Source: Acidobacteriota bacterium (GTDB lineage: Bacteria > Acidobacteriota > Terriglobia > Terriglobales > Acidobacteriaceae). From it: 44,447 nt of DNA. This document shows, in pieces, positions 7,263-15,198 of the stretch. How positions within the stretch are numbered: position 1 is the stretch's first letter; each line of letters begins with the position of its first letter. Position numbers and translations under genes: made by a program. A model generated the notes under the pieces. It was not told where the DNA came from. It was given only the letters and a program-made list of their open reading frames with translations, and did not search any database. Location: contig JAJYVU010000025.1 in NCBI GenBank assembly GCA_021791875.1, positions 1 to 44,447 of the forward strand, given 5' to 3'.

Positions 7263-10157
7263 TTGAGCTGTGAGGGTGTGCCTATTTTTCCCGCAACGAA
7301 GGGAAGCGAAAGCTCCCCAAAGGAATTGAGCAAGGTTTTGCGTTCACATCGCCGCTATTTGCAGTTGCTGGTGTTGTTTATGCTGTCGATCACGGCGATT
7401 TCGGCGTGGGCTCAGCAGCAGAACATTATCCGCGAGATCCGGATCATCGGCGTGCGCCGCATCCCGAGGGAGACGGTGCTGGCGCGCATGTTCAGTCGCG
7501 TCGGCGACCCTTATGATCCGTTGACGGTGGAGCGGGATTTCAACTCGCTGTGGAACACCGGATACTTCGAAGATGTGCGTATTCAGAAGGAAGACACGCC
7601 TACTGGCGTGATTCTGAACGTGTATCTAAAGGAGAAACCGACGATCAGTGAGATCCACTACAAGGGGATCAACTCGATCACGGTCTCCGACATTCTGACG
7701 CGGTACAAGAAGAACAAAGTGCACCTGTCACCGGAGGATCAGTACGATCCGACGCAGATTGCCGGAGCGATCACGTCGATCCGGCAGCTGGAGGCCGAGC
7801 ATGGCCACCAGTTTGCGACGGTGAAGCCCGTGATCAAGAATGTTCCGCCGGCGCGAGTGGATATTACGTTCGACGTGAAGGAAGGCCCGAAGGTGAAGGT
7901 GGGCAGGATCACCTTCAGCGGCAACAATCACGTTTCGTCACGGACTCTGCGGAATGCGATGGTCGATTTGCGGCCGATCGGAATTCCGCACTCGATTATT
8001 TTTGAGCATCTTTTTGCCCGGACCTATGACGCCAGCAAGCTGGACCAGGACGCCGAGCGCGTGATGATGGCTTACCGCGACCGCGGTTACGAGCGGGTGA
8101 ACGTGGGCGAGCCGATCACGCATCTGCGCAATGAGTCGGGTCTGTCCTTGTTCACGTTCCGGCCGAGGAAGGGCAAGCGGATCGATATTCACATTCCGAT
8201 TGAGGAAGGCGAACGCTACCGGCTGGGCACGATCACGTTCAGCGGCAACAAGGCGGTTACGAACACGAAGGCGCTGCGCGCCCAGTTCGACATGAAGAAG
8301 GGGCAGATTTTCAATGCGACAACCTTTTACAAGGGTTTGAAGAATCTGCGCAAAGCGTACGGGACGCTGGGGTACATCAACTTTGTGGCCAATCCGACGC
8401 CGACCTTCGATGAGAAGACGCACACCATCAACTGGAAGATCGATATCGATGAAGGCAAGCCGTTCTATGTGTCGCGGATTCAGTTCCGCGGCAACACGGT
8501 GACTCGCGATTTCGTGATCCGGCGCGCGCTGCTGCTGCAGGAAGGGCAGGTTTATAACAGCAACCTGTGGAAGCTGAGCCTGATGCGGCTGAACCAGCTG
8601 AACTACTTTGACCCGCTGAAGGTGAGCCAGGACTCGGAGACGCATGAAAACGCGCAGAAGGGCACCGTGGACCTGCTGTTGCGGGTGCATGAGAAGGGCA
8701 AGAACTCGATCGGCCTGAACGGCGGTGTGAGTGGCTTGTCGGGCTCGTTTATCGGGTTGAACTACCAGACGAATAACTTCCTAGGACTGGGCGAAACGCT
8801 GACGGTGCAGGCCAGCGGCGGCGATCTGCAGAAGAACTTCGTCTTCGGGTTTACCGAGCCATACGTGGAGAACAAGCCGCTGGAACTGGGCTTCCAGATC
8901 GTCGACCAGAAGACGGATTACAACGCGTCAAAGAACTACAGTCTGACGGGCCATGTTTCGCAGAACTACAGCAACGCGACGAACTCGCTGCTGCAGAACT
9001 ATAACCAGCAGAGCCTGGGTTACACGTTTTTCGCGAACTACCAGTTGCCGCACTCGTTCAAGCGAATCGGCCTTACCTACTCATGGAACAAAGCTTCGGT
9101 AACCACTTACAGCCCGGCCTCGCAGAACCTGTTCCAGTCGCTGGCGTTCCGGAGCGGCATCCAGGGGCAGAATGCGCTGGAAGGCATTCTGACGAGCGAA
9201 GCTTCGCTGAGCCTGTCAGAAGACAAGCTGGATGCGTTGTTCCTGCCGCATACGGGTTACGAGTTCTCGAGCGCAATGCAGATAGCGGGTATCTGGGGCA
9301 GCGTCCGGTATATTCGTCCGCTGGTGCAGTGGGAGCAGTACTTCCCGATCAAGGGGTTGAGGCTGAACCCGCAAGGGCGCAATACGCTCGGATACCGCGT
9401 GATGGTTTCCTACATCCGCGGCATCAGTGGCGATGTGGCGCCTCCATTTGATCGCGCTTACCAGGGTGGTGAAAACGAGCTTCGCGGATTCCAGATTCGC
9501 GCGGGGACGCCATATGGATTTGTGCCGACGCGGGTGCTGTTCAACCTGACGAACCCGGATGGGTCGACGGTGCCCCGCAATCCGTCGGATCCGAGCGAAG
9601 GGCCGATCAAGGTGCCGCTGCCGGTTTACGGTATTGCGCCGGTGGGCGGCGACACGAGCATCATCACGAACGTGGAGTACACCATTCCGATCTATGCGCG
9701 GAGCGTGGCCTTCAAGTTCTATGATGACTTCGGCCTGGACATGGCGCTGGTCAAGAGCCAGTTGCTGCAGAGCCCGGAGGGCATTGCCGCACTGGATTCG
9801 CCGCTCTATGGCTGCCCGAACTATGTGAATGGGGCCTGCCAGGGCGGGGTGCCGATCAAGTTCTCGAATACGATCAACATTATTCCGGGAACCAATTTCG
9901 TGCCGAGAGATTCGCTGGGTGCAGCACTGGTCGTGATGGTGCCAATCATCAACGCGCCATTCACCCTGTACTATGCCTACAATCCGGCGCGACTGGAAAC
10001 GCAATTCAACCGGCAGAACCTGATTACGAGAAGCATGTTCCCATCGGGTAATGCAGGCGATTACACTTATGCATTGTCACAGCAGTTGTACAACGGGCTG
10101 TATCAGTTGCGTGAACCGAAGGCGACGTTCCGGTTGAGTCTGACGACGTCGTTTTAG
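7263..10157 (+). CDS. bamA: BamA, outer membrane protein assembly factor (Omp85 family)
   Basis: 964-residue core subunit of the beta-barrel assembly machine in the outer membrane. After a signal region (hydrophobic stretch VLFMLSITAISAWAQ about residues 35-50), several POTRA domains run to about residue 475, beginning IREIRIIGVRRIPRETVLARM and repeating the pattern ITFSGN...G..Y. The C-terminal beta-barrel holds the conserved loop-6 motif ENELRGF with R741-G742-F743, and the chain ends in Phe (LSLTTSF), the usual barrel-recognition signal. The start is uncertain: the frame opens at TTG 7263, with GTG 7278 and TTG 7326 as alternatives, none with a well-spaced ribosome binding site; all keep the signal sequence. 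The next gene is ompH, a common bamA-skp order, but here with its own promoter. Confidence 0.95.
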   Translation: MSCEGVPIFPATKGSESSPKELSKVLRSHRRYLQLLVLFMLSITAISAWAQQQNIIREIRIIGVRRIPRETVLARMFSRVGDPYDPLTVERDFNSLWNTGYFEDVRIQKEDTPTGVILNVYLKEKPTISEIHYKGINSITVSDILTRYKKNKVHLSPEDQYDPTQIAGAITSIRQLEAEHGHQFATVKPVIKNVPPARVDITFDVKEGPKVKVGRITFSGNNHVSSRTLRNAMVDLRPIGIPHSIIFEHLFARTYDASKLDQDAERVMMAYRDRGYERVNVGEPITHLRNESGLSLFTFRPRKGKRIDIHIPIEEGERYRLGTITFSGNKAVTNTKALRAQFDMKKGQIFNATTFYKGLKNLRKAYGTLGYINFVANPTPTFDEKTHTINWKIDIDEGKPFYVSRIQFRGNTVTRDFVIRRALLLQEGQVYNSNLWKLSLMRLNQLNYFDPLKVSQDSETHENAQKGTVDLLLRVHEKGKNSIGLNGGVSGLSGSFIGLNYQTNNFLGLGETLTVQASGGDLQKNFVFGFTEPYVENKPLELGFQIVDQKTDYNASKNYSLTGHVSQNYSNATNSLLQNYNQQSLGYTFFANYQLPHSFKRIGLTYSWNKASVTTYSPASQNLFQSLAFRSGIQGQNALEGILTSEASLSLSEDKLDALFLPHTGYEFSSAMQIAGIWGSVRYIRPLVQWEQYFPIKGLRLNPQGRNTLGYRVMVSYIRGISGDVAPPFDRAYQGGENELRGFQIRAGTPYGFVPTRVLFNLTNPDGSTVPRNPSDPSEGPIKVPLPVYGIAPVGGDTSIITNVEYTIPIYARSVAFKFYDDFGLDMALVKSQLLQSPEGIAALDSPLYGCPNYVNGACQGGVPIKFSNTINIIPGTNFVPRDSLGAALVVMVPIINAPFTLYYAYNPARLETQFNRQNLITRSMFPSGNAGDYTYALSQQLYNGLYQLREPKATFRLSLTTSF

Positions 10158-10171
10158 AGAATGGCCGCAGC

Positions 10172-10203
10172 AGGGGGGTGAGGGCGAAGCCTTTTCCCCC
10201 TTT
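10172..10203 (+). terminator. Probable terminator after bamA
   Basis: A G6 run at 10173-10178 can pair with CCCCC at 10196-10200 around an inner GGGC/GCCT stem, followed by TTT. It lies between the bamA stop and the ompH promoter. The T-tract is short, so efficiency is doubtful. Confidence 0.45.
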
Positions 10204-10210
10204 GTGCGGA

Positions 10211-10239
10211 TTGACTGTGTCAGGGGGCAACCCTATAAT
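10211..10239 (+). promoter_or_regulatory. Sigma-70-type promoter of ompH
   Basis: TTGACT (10211-10216), a 17-bp spacer and TATAAT (10234-10239) form a near-consensus housekeeping promoter. Transcription would start near 10246 and leave a leader of about 160 nt before the ompH ATG. It is the best sigma-70 promoter seen in the window, fitting constant high expression of an envelope chaperone. Confidence 0.8.
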
Positions 10240-10332
10240 TCGCTCAGTTCCTGAAAATGTCTTCGGCCCGTTGTTCTGAGCGTGCTGACCTGTTTACAGG
10301 GTGCACGTCTGGCCCACGGAGAAGCAGTATAG

Positions 10333-10395
10333 GGAAGCGAAGATTCGCTTCCGCGAGCACAGCGGGCGAAATCACATACAGAACTGAAGGAGTTC
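10333..10395 (+). promoter_or_regulatory. Structured ompH leader with Shine-Dalgarno in a hairpin loop
   Basis: Within the leader, GGAAGCGAA (10333-10341) and TTCGCTTCC (10344-10352) form a perfect 9-bp inverted repeat. Just before the gene, GAACT (10381-10385) and AGTTC (10391-10395) flank GAAGG, so most of the GAAGGAG ribosome binding site sits in the loop of a 5-bp hairpin. The spacing from GGAG to the ATG is 12 nt, rather long. A role in translational control is inference. Confidence 0.4.
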
Positions 10396-10404
10396 TCAAA
10401 CCGA

Positions 10405-11016
10405 ATGAAGCGTTCGTTGTCACTTGTTTGTGTAATGATTACCAGCTTTGGCCTGACAGCTATGGCTCAGACCAGCCATTCCGTTCCGAATGCGCCCGGA
10501 ATGGGAGGTTCGCACGAAAAGATCGCAGTGATCATGTTCCAGGCTGCAGTGGCCCGCACAAATGAAGGACAGCGGGACTTCCAGAACCTTGAGAAGAAGT
10601 TTGCCCCCAAGAACGAGCAGTTGAAGCAGGAGAGCGACCAGATCAAAACGCTGCAGAAGTCGCTGCAGGCAGATGCGAAGACCCTGACCCCCGAGCAACG
10701 TCAGGAAAAGGTCAGCGAGATCCAGGACAAGGAAAAGATCCTGCAGCAGCAGGTCGAGGATGCTCGGTCGGATTTCCAAAACGAGATGGGATCTGCGTTC
10801 AACGGCCTGGCACAGAAAGTGGGAGCTGTGATGACCGCGTATGCCCAGCAGCACGGGTACAGCATTGTGCTGGACGCGAGTTCTGCGCAGAGCCCGGTCC
10901 TGTGGGCCAGCCCGACGACCGACATCACAAAGGCAGTGATTGCGGCATACAACCAGAAGTCGGGTGTGCCGGCGCCTCCGCCGCCCGCTCCGACGCCGGG
11001 CGCACCGGGTAAATAA
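10405..11016 (+). CDS. ompH: OmpH/Skp-family periplasmic chaperone
   Basis: 203-residue exported protein. A signal peptide (1-22, ending TAMAQ) is followed by an IAVIMFQAAVART segment typical of the OmpH fold, a long charged coiled-coil tentacle region (about 50-125, rich in Lys, Glu and Gln), and a second beta/alpha segment with YSIVLDASS. The C-terminus is a Pro-rich tail (PAPPPPAPTPGAPGK). Skp proteins form trimers that hold unfolded outer-membrane proteins and hand them to the Bam complex, which matches bamA immediately upstream. Length is slightly above the usual 160-180 residues because of the Pro-rich tail. It has its own promoter and terminator, so it is probably a single-gene transcript. 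Confidence 0.92.
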   Translation: MKRSLSLVCVMITSFGLTAMAQTSHSVPNAPGMGGSHEKIAVIMFQAAVARTNEGQRDFQNLEKKFAPKNEQLKQESDQIKTLQKSLQADAKTLTPEQRQEKVSEIQDKEKILQQQVEDARSDFQNEMGSAFNGLAQKVGAVMTAYAQQHGYSIVLDASSAQSPVLWASPTTDITKAVIAAYNQKSGVPAPPPPAPTPGAPGK

Positions 11017-11040
11017 GAACCGGTCACGCGAGTCGTAGAT

Positions 11041-11072
11041 AAAAGGGCTCTCCTGCATGGAGAGCCCTTTTA
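11041..11072 (+). terminator. Strong intrinsic terminator after ompH
   Basis: AAAAGGGCTCTCC (11041-11053) and GGAGAGCCCTTTT (11059-11071) are perfectly complementary over 13 bp around a 5-nt loop, with a T-tract continuing into ACTTTTA. Symmetry means it could also stop transcription from the opposite side. Confidence 0.93.
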
Positions 11073-11138
11073 CTTTTAGTTATAGGCAGTAATTAGTGTG
11101 CTAATGCGCTTCGGGTTGTGAAACGAGTCGCAACGAGC

Positions 11139-11316
11139 TGTGGAAAGCTTTGTGGAAAATGAAACTCCGAGAGTCGGGCGATGCAAAATGCAGGGCGTCG
11201 TGGGCTCGTGGATGGGTGTTCCAGCTCTTCAATACCTGAAAAGCCTTACATTTGCCGCGAGTGCCGCTGTGAAACCAGTGCATATTATTTTTTTGTAACT
11301 TTCGGGCTTTTCCACA
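11139..11316. other. Gene-free region with DnaA-box-like sites
   Basis: No convincing gene lies between the ompH terminator and the methyltransferase stop (11073-11462). The region holds TGTGGAAAG (11139-11147), TGTGGAAAA (11151-11159) and TTTTCCACA (11308-11316); the last two match the loose DnaA-box consensus TTWTNCACA. A T-rich stretch (CATATTATTTTTTTG, about 11281-11295) lies between them. Function is unknown. Confidence 0.3.
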
Positions 11317-11390
11317 GATGCCAAAAGCCCTGATCAGAATCTGGCTTTCGTGAGGCGGCCAAGAGACCGCCCCGAAGAGCATCATTTTTT
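11304..11390 (+). ncRNA. Possible small structured RNA or terminator
   Basis: Two adjacent hairpins can form: GGGCTTTT (11304-11311) with AAAAGCCC (11323-11330), and GGCGG (11354-11358) with CCGCC (11367-11371), whose flanks TTTCG and CGAAG extend the stem. A T6 tract follows at 11385-11390, about ten bases after the second stem. No promoter is evident, so this is only a candidate. Confidence 0.2.
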
Positions 11391-11462
11391 CAGTAAAAGA
11401 TCAAAGACAGTTACAGATAATCGGATGATTTCCGGCAGGATTCCGCATATGTATCCGGGAAT

Positions 11463-12275
11463 TCAGGAATGCTCGTAACTTGTGCCCGATATTGTCGCTG
11501 TAATGATGACGTACCCGAGGCGGCCCTGGCGGACGGCATCCTGAGCGGCAAGGGTCATCTGTTTGGCGGCGGCGAGGTCGAAATTGGGGGCTGAAATTTT
11601 CTTGAGTGCGCGGGCAATTTCAAAGGCCAGCAGACGAGTCCGAATTTGGCGGACCATGTCGTCGAGGGCGGAGTCGTGGGGCTCGGTGACAGCGAGCGTG
11701 AAACCCGCGGATTGCAGCAGGGAGTGGTATTGATCGAGGGGCTGCGCATCGGCGATGCAGGCGACCCAGGCCATAAGCGTTTGCAGTTCTTCAGGAAGCT
11801 GCGGGGCGCGAGTGAGATCGCTGATGCCGAGCTTTCCGCCAGGCCGGAGGACGCGGGCAAATTCGGATGCAGCGACGGTCTTGGCCGGGAAGGTGCAAAA
11901 GGCGCATTCGCAGAGAAGCGCGTCAAATGAGGCATCAGGAAACGGGAGCGATTCGGCGTCGGCGACCTGGAAATGGACACGATCGGCGAGGCCGCTGGAT
12001 TGAGCGGCAGTGTTGGCGCGATCGACGTTTTCAGCGCTGAGGTCGACGCCGGTGACGCGGCAGCGGTAATGTCCGGCGAGATGGATGGCGCTGGCGCCGG
12101 TGCCGGCGGCAACGTCGAGGACGTGAGATGAGCGGTTGAGCTCAAGCAATGCGCCGAGGCGTTCGGTGAGGGCGAGGCCGCCGGGGTGGAAAGAGTCGCC
12201 GAGGAGCAGGCGGGCGGCTTCGGTCTGGTAGAGATTGGCGCAGCATTTCTTGACGGCGGCTGGGTCGGCGCTCAC
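11463..12275 (-). CDS. Class I SAM-dependent methyltransferase (ArsM-like subgroup)
   Basis: 270-residue Rossmann-fold methyltransferase. SAM-binding motif I is VLDVAAGTGASAIHLA (about residues 52-67), followed by the acidic VTGVDLS loop and the DAESLPFPDASFD motif. Conserved cysteines occur in KKCCANLYQ near the N-terminus and in LLCECAFCTFP, a pattern seen in a subgroup often annotated as arsenite methyltransferase-like; whether these bind a metalloid or simply mark the subgroup is not known. Its ATG overlaps the TGA of the upstream radical SAM gene by 4 bp, so the two are translationally coupled and probably act in one pathway. Chemistry is certain, substrate is not. Confidence 0.85.
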   Translation of the reverse strand: MSADPAAVKKCCANLYQTEAARLLLGDSFHPGGLALTERLGALLELNRSSHVLDVAAGTGASAIHLAGHYRCRVTGVDLSAENVDRANTAAQSSGLADRVHFQVADAESLPFPDASFDALLCECAFCTFPAKTVAASEFARVLRPGGKLGISDLTRAPQLPEELQTLMAWVACIADAQPLDQYHSLLQSAGFTLAVTEPHDSALDDMVRQIRTRLLAFEIARALKKISAPNFDLAAAKQMTLAAQDAVRQGRLGYVIITATISGTSYEHS

Positions 12276-13813
12276 TTCTGAATCTCCGTGAGGCTGGGGC
12301 TGGGGAAGTGGAAGTCAACAGAGCGCGGCACGTAGGGCGTACCGGCGGCGCGGGCTTTGCGGCGTTCGGGTTCCATGGCTTCCAACTGGCGGCGGGCCTG
12401 TTCGCGGTAGCCGATGGAGTTGTAGGCGCAGAAGGGAATCTGCTTTCCACCGGGGAGCAGGAATTCCTTGCAGCACTTCATGAGGTTTTTCTGGTTGAAG
12501 GTCCACGGGTCCATGAAGTCCTGGAGCATGATCATGATCATGTTTCGGGCGAAGTCGCCCTTGGTGATGTCGTCGGGGATGCCGCAGGTTTCGCAGGAGA
12601 AGGCGGCCTGCCGGGCCGATTTGTCCGATCCGGGCACGGAGGCTGAGGACCAGAGGCCTTCGAGGGCGCGGCGCACTTCGACGCTGAAATCGGGGAGGAC
12701 GCGATTGGTGATGTAGTCGAGGTAGTCGTGGACGTTGATGATGCGCGGGAGCGGGGTGACGGTGTCGCCGTCGAGGAAGGCGTAGGTGACGGAGTTGCAG
12801 GTGGGAAAACAGCAGGGGACGGGGACAAAGTCGGAGGCGAGGAATTTACCGGAGGTCTGCTCTTCGATGAGGCGGATGATGTCGGGAATGGTCATACGCT
12901 TCATGGGATCGTGGTGGGAGTGGCGGCCGGCGTGGAAGGCGGGTTGGAAGTTGATGCCGCGCACGGCCGGGTGCTGGATGGCGAAGTCGATGATGCGGCC
13001 GATTTCGTGCTCGTTGACGCCACGCTCGATGGCAGGGACGAGAGTAACGTGGAGGCCGATGGAGGCGAGGCGATCGAGGGCGCGGAGTTTTTCCTCGAGG
13101 ATTTCCGGCTCGCCGCGCAGGATACGGTAGGTTTCCGAGTCGAAGCCGTCGAACTGGAAGTAGAGCGAGGGGCGGACGTGGTTGAGTTCGGCGAGGAAGC
13201 GGTCGTCGTGGGCGATGCGCTTGCCGTTGGTGTTGATCATGACGTAGGGGATATTGCGGGCGTGAGCGGCGCGTACGAAGTCGAGGATCTGGGGGTGGAT
13301 GGTAGGCTCGCCGCCAGAGAACTGGACGACTTCCGGGTTGCCCTCGGTGCGGACAAGGTCGTCGAGCATCTGTTCGACTTCTTCAAGGGTGAGGCTGTAG
13401 CCGGGTTGCGCATTGGCAAAGCAGAGGGGGCAGTCCATGTTGCAGTTGCTGTTGACCTCGATGATGCCGAGGCAGGTGTGCTGCTGATGGTCGGGGCAGA
13501 GGCCGCAGTCGTGTGGGCAGCCGTCGACGATTTCGGTTCCGTGCGCGAGCGGGATGGTGCCGGGTTTGTTGTAGCGGGCGAAGGTGGTATAGGCCTGGGC
13601 GTCGGCGTAGACGAGGGATTCGAAAGAGCCGCAGTTGGGACAGCGCTTGCGCATGTAGACCTTGTTGTCGCGCAGGAGAATCTGGGCGTCGATGACCTTG
13701 CGGCATTCCGGGCAGATGCTGCGGGTGAGCTCGTAAAAGATGTAGTCGGCATCGTGCTTGCGGGGAGCAGGTCTGGCGGAAGCAAGAGGAGAGTTGACGG
13801 GTGACTGAGCCAA
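12272..13813 (-). CDS. Radical SAM enzyme of the MJ0619 / tetraether-synthase-like family
   Basis: 513-residue iron-sulfur enzyme. The N-terminus has a rubredoxin-like or zinc-ribbon knuckle pair (C34-x2-C37 and C58-x2-C61). Two CX3CX2C motifs follow: C99-C103-C106 in GCPHDCGLC, and C124-C128-C131 in SNCNMDCPLC. The SAM-binding barrel includes VQFSGGEPTIHP and MINTNGKRIA, and the C-terminal third has further cysteines (PCCFPTCNS, CETCGIPDD, KCCKEF, FCAYN) that could bind auxiliary clusters. This layout and length match archaeal MJ0619, first described as a pterin methylase and later as the tetraether lipid synthase (Tes), whose bacterial homologues are proposed to join lipid tails into membrane-spanning lipids. 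It is transcribed first, coupled to the methyltransferase. Family assignment is good; lipid versus other substrate is open. Confidence 0.82.
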   Translation of the reverse strand: MAQSPVNSPLASARPAPRKHDADYIFYELTRSICPECRKVIDAQILLRDNKVYMRKRCPNCGSFESLVYADAQAYTTFARYNKPGTIPLAHGTEIVDGCPHDCGLCPDHQQHTCLGIIEVNSNCNMDCPLCFANAQPGYSLTLEEVEQMLDDLVRTEGNPEVVQFSGGEPTIHPQILDFVRAAHARNIPYVMINTNGKRIAHDDRFLAELNHVRPSLYFQFDGFDSETYRILRGEPEILEEKLRALDRLASIGLHVTLVPAIERGVNEHEIGRIIDFAIQHPAVRGINFQPAFHAGRHSHHDPMKRMTIPDIIRLIEEQTSGKFLASDFVPVPCCFPTCNSVTYAFLDGDTVTPLPRIINVHDYLDYITNRVLPDFSVEVRRALEGLWSSASVPGSDKSARQAAFSCETCGIPDDITKGDFARNMIMIMLQDFMDPWTFNQKNLMKCCKEFLLPGGKQIPFCAYNSIGYREQARRQLEAMEPERRKARAAGTPYVPRSVDFHFPSPSLTEIQK

Positions 13814-13884
13814 AAGGATTCTCCAGAGTCAGGGTGCGCGTGGGTTGAGGCATCCCTGACGGATTAGATCGTCGGGACCAGAGA

Positions 13885-13903
13885 AGGTTACGGCGCGTAA
13901 CCT
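13885..13903. promoter_or_regulatory. Perfect dyad between divergent units (operator candidate)
   Basis: AGGTTACG (13885-13892), GCG, CGTAACCT (13896-13903) form a perfect 8+3+8 inverted repeat. It lies 72 bp before the radical SAM start and about 40 bp before the MFS start, in the only intergenic space shared by the two divergent units. The size fits a dimeric regulator of the TetR or MerR type; no such regulator gene is present nearby. Confidence 0.55.
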
Positions 13904-13941
13904 ATTCACGACAGGGCCATCGTATACCTGTTGGGAAGGGA

Positions 13942-15198
13942 TTGTTGAGCGGCGCAGGAAAGGGACATTTAGGAGCTGGAATATTTGCGCATGGGCTGGC
14001 GCGCGTTGCGGGCGCGGCGAGCGGCGTACTGATTGGCGTGTACCTCGCCGCGCTGAGCGGACGCGGCATGCATGTGGGCGCTGAATTTGTGGGTGTGCTG
14101 GGCGCGGTGTCATTTGGGGCGGAACTGGTGACGTCAGTGCCGATGGGGACGTTGTCGGATGCGATATCTCCGCGGCGCCTTATGGTGGCGGGCGCGCTGG
14201 TGGCGGGATTTGCGACGTGGCTGATGGGCGCCACGCCGCGCGTGCCGGTGTTTGTGCTAAGCCGCGTGCTGGAGGGAGTGGGCGCGGCGGCGATCACTCC
14301 ACCGCTGCTGGCATGGCTGGCAGAGGTAACAGAATACGAGTCCGGACTGCGGGCGCGGGTGATGAGCTTTTTTGAGCTTTCGCTGCTGTGCGGGCTGGGA
14401 TTGGGCGGAATTGTCGCGACAGAGTTGTGGCAGCGGCAGGGCGCGCATGGATTTGCAACAATTGCGGTTGCATACGCGGCGTGTGCGGCACTGTTTTATG
14501 GTGCGGTACGGGGCGGAGCCGCGCATGGCGGGAACGCAGCGCTGCACGGATTGAAGGAAGCGTTGCGGGATCCAGCGGTAAGACATCTGGCGCCGGTATG
14601 GCTGTGCATTAATGCGGTGGTGGGGATGTGGCTTGGTCCAACACTGCCGTTTCTGCTGACGCGGCATGCGGCGGGCGGGCAGTATCTGGATGGGATTTTT
14701 GCCGCTGCGCCGACGCGTGTGGGCTGGCTACTGCTGGGATATTCGGCGGTGTTTGGCGCGGGTGTGACGGTGTGGAGCTTTGTGCTGCCGCGGTTGCGGG
14801 TGCGGACGGCGATGATGATTTCCCTGTGGGCGATGCTGCCGGTGTGCGGCGGGCTGTATGTGCTGAATCATTCGGCGGCGATGACGGATGCCGCACGGTG
14901 GACGATGGTCGTGGCGACGGCGCTGCTGGTGATGGTGGAGAGCGGATTCACTCCTGCCGCGCTGGCGTGGCTGGCGCAATCGCTGGGTCGAGGTGCGGGC
15001 AAGGGTGCGGCGATGAGCGTGTATTCGGTGCTGTTGAGCGTGGGAGCGATTGCGGGTTCGCTGCTGGCGGGTGCGCTTGGTCAGGCGCTGCGGATGGATG
15101 GATTGTTGCTGGGAACGGCGGTCCTGGGAGCAGGAGCGTTGGTGCTGCTGCGCTGGGCGCGCGTTCCCGAGGAGGGGCAGGCAGATGGAGCAATATGA
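13942..15198 (+). CDS. Major facilitator superfamily transporter
   Basis: 418-residue integral membrane protein with about twelve hydrophobic helices. The loop between helices 2 and 3 carries a recognisable MFS motif A (MGTLSDAISPRRLM). A larger hydrophilic loop with FAAAPTRVG sits near the middle. No ATG is available at the N-terminus: the two consecutive TTG codons at 13942 and 13945 follow GGGAAGGG (13933-13940), and 13945 is better spaced. The stop overlaps the start of the downstream flavoprotein gene by 14 bp, showing a two-gene operon. Substrate and direction cannot be told; relatives include drug and metabolite exporters. Confidence 0.83.
   Translation: MLSGAGKGHLGAGIFAHGLARVAGAASGVLIGVYLAALSGRGMHVGAEFVGVLGAVSFGAELVTSVPMGTLSDAISPRRLMVAGALVAGFATWLMGATPRVPVFVLSRVLEGVGAAAITPPLLAWLAEVTEYESGLRARVMSFFELSLLCGLGLGGIVATELWQRQGAHGFATIAVAYAACAALFYGAVRGGAAHGGNAALHGLKEALRDPAVRHLAPVWLCINAVVGMWLGPTLPFLLTRHAAGGQYLDGIFAAAPTRVGWLLLGYSAVFGAGVTVWSFVLPRLRVRTAMMISLWAMLPVCGGLYVLNHSAAMTDAARWTMVVATALLVMVESGFTPAALAWLAQSLGRGAGKGAAMSVYSVLLSVGAIAGSLLAGALGQALRMDGLLLGTAVLGAGALVLLRWARVPEEGQADGAI

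Noticed and set aside
11101-11385. 94-codon minus-strand ORF in the gene-free region
   Set aside because: Atypical composition, no ribosome binding site and no recognisable domain; it overlaps hairpins and a T-tract.
12728-13804. Long plus-strand ORF opposite the radical SAM gene
   Set aside because: The protein is a low-complexity Gly/Val/Asp/Glu mirror of the radical SAM codons, with no motif or ribosome binding site; the minus-strand gene explains the region.
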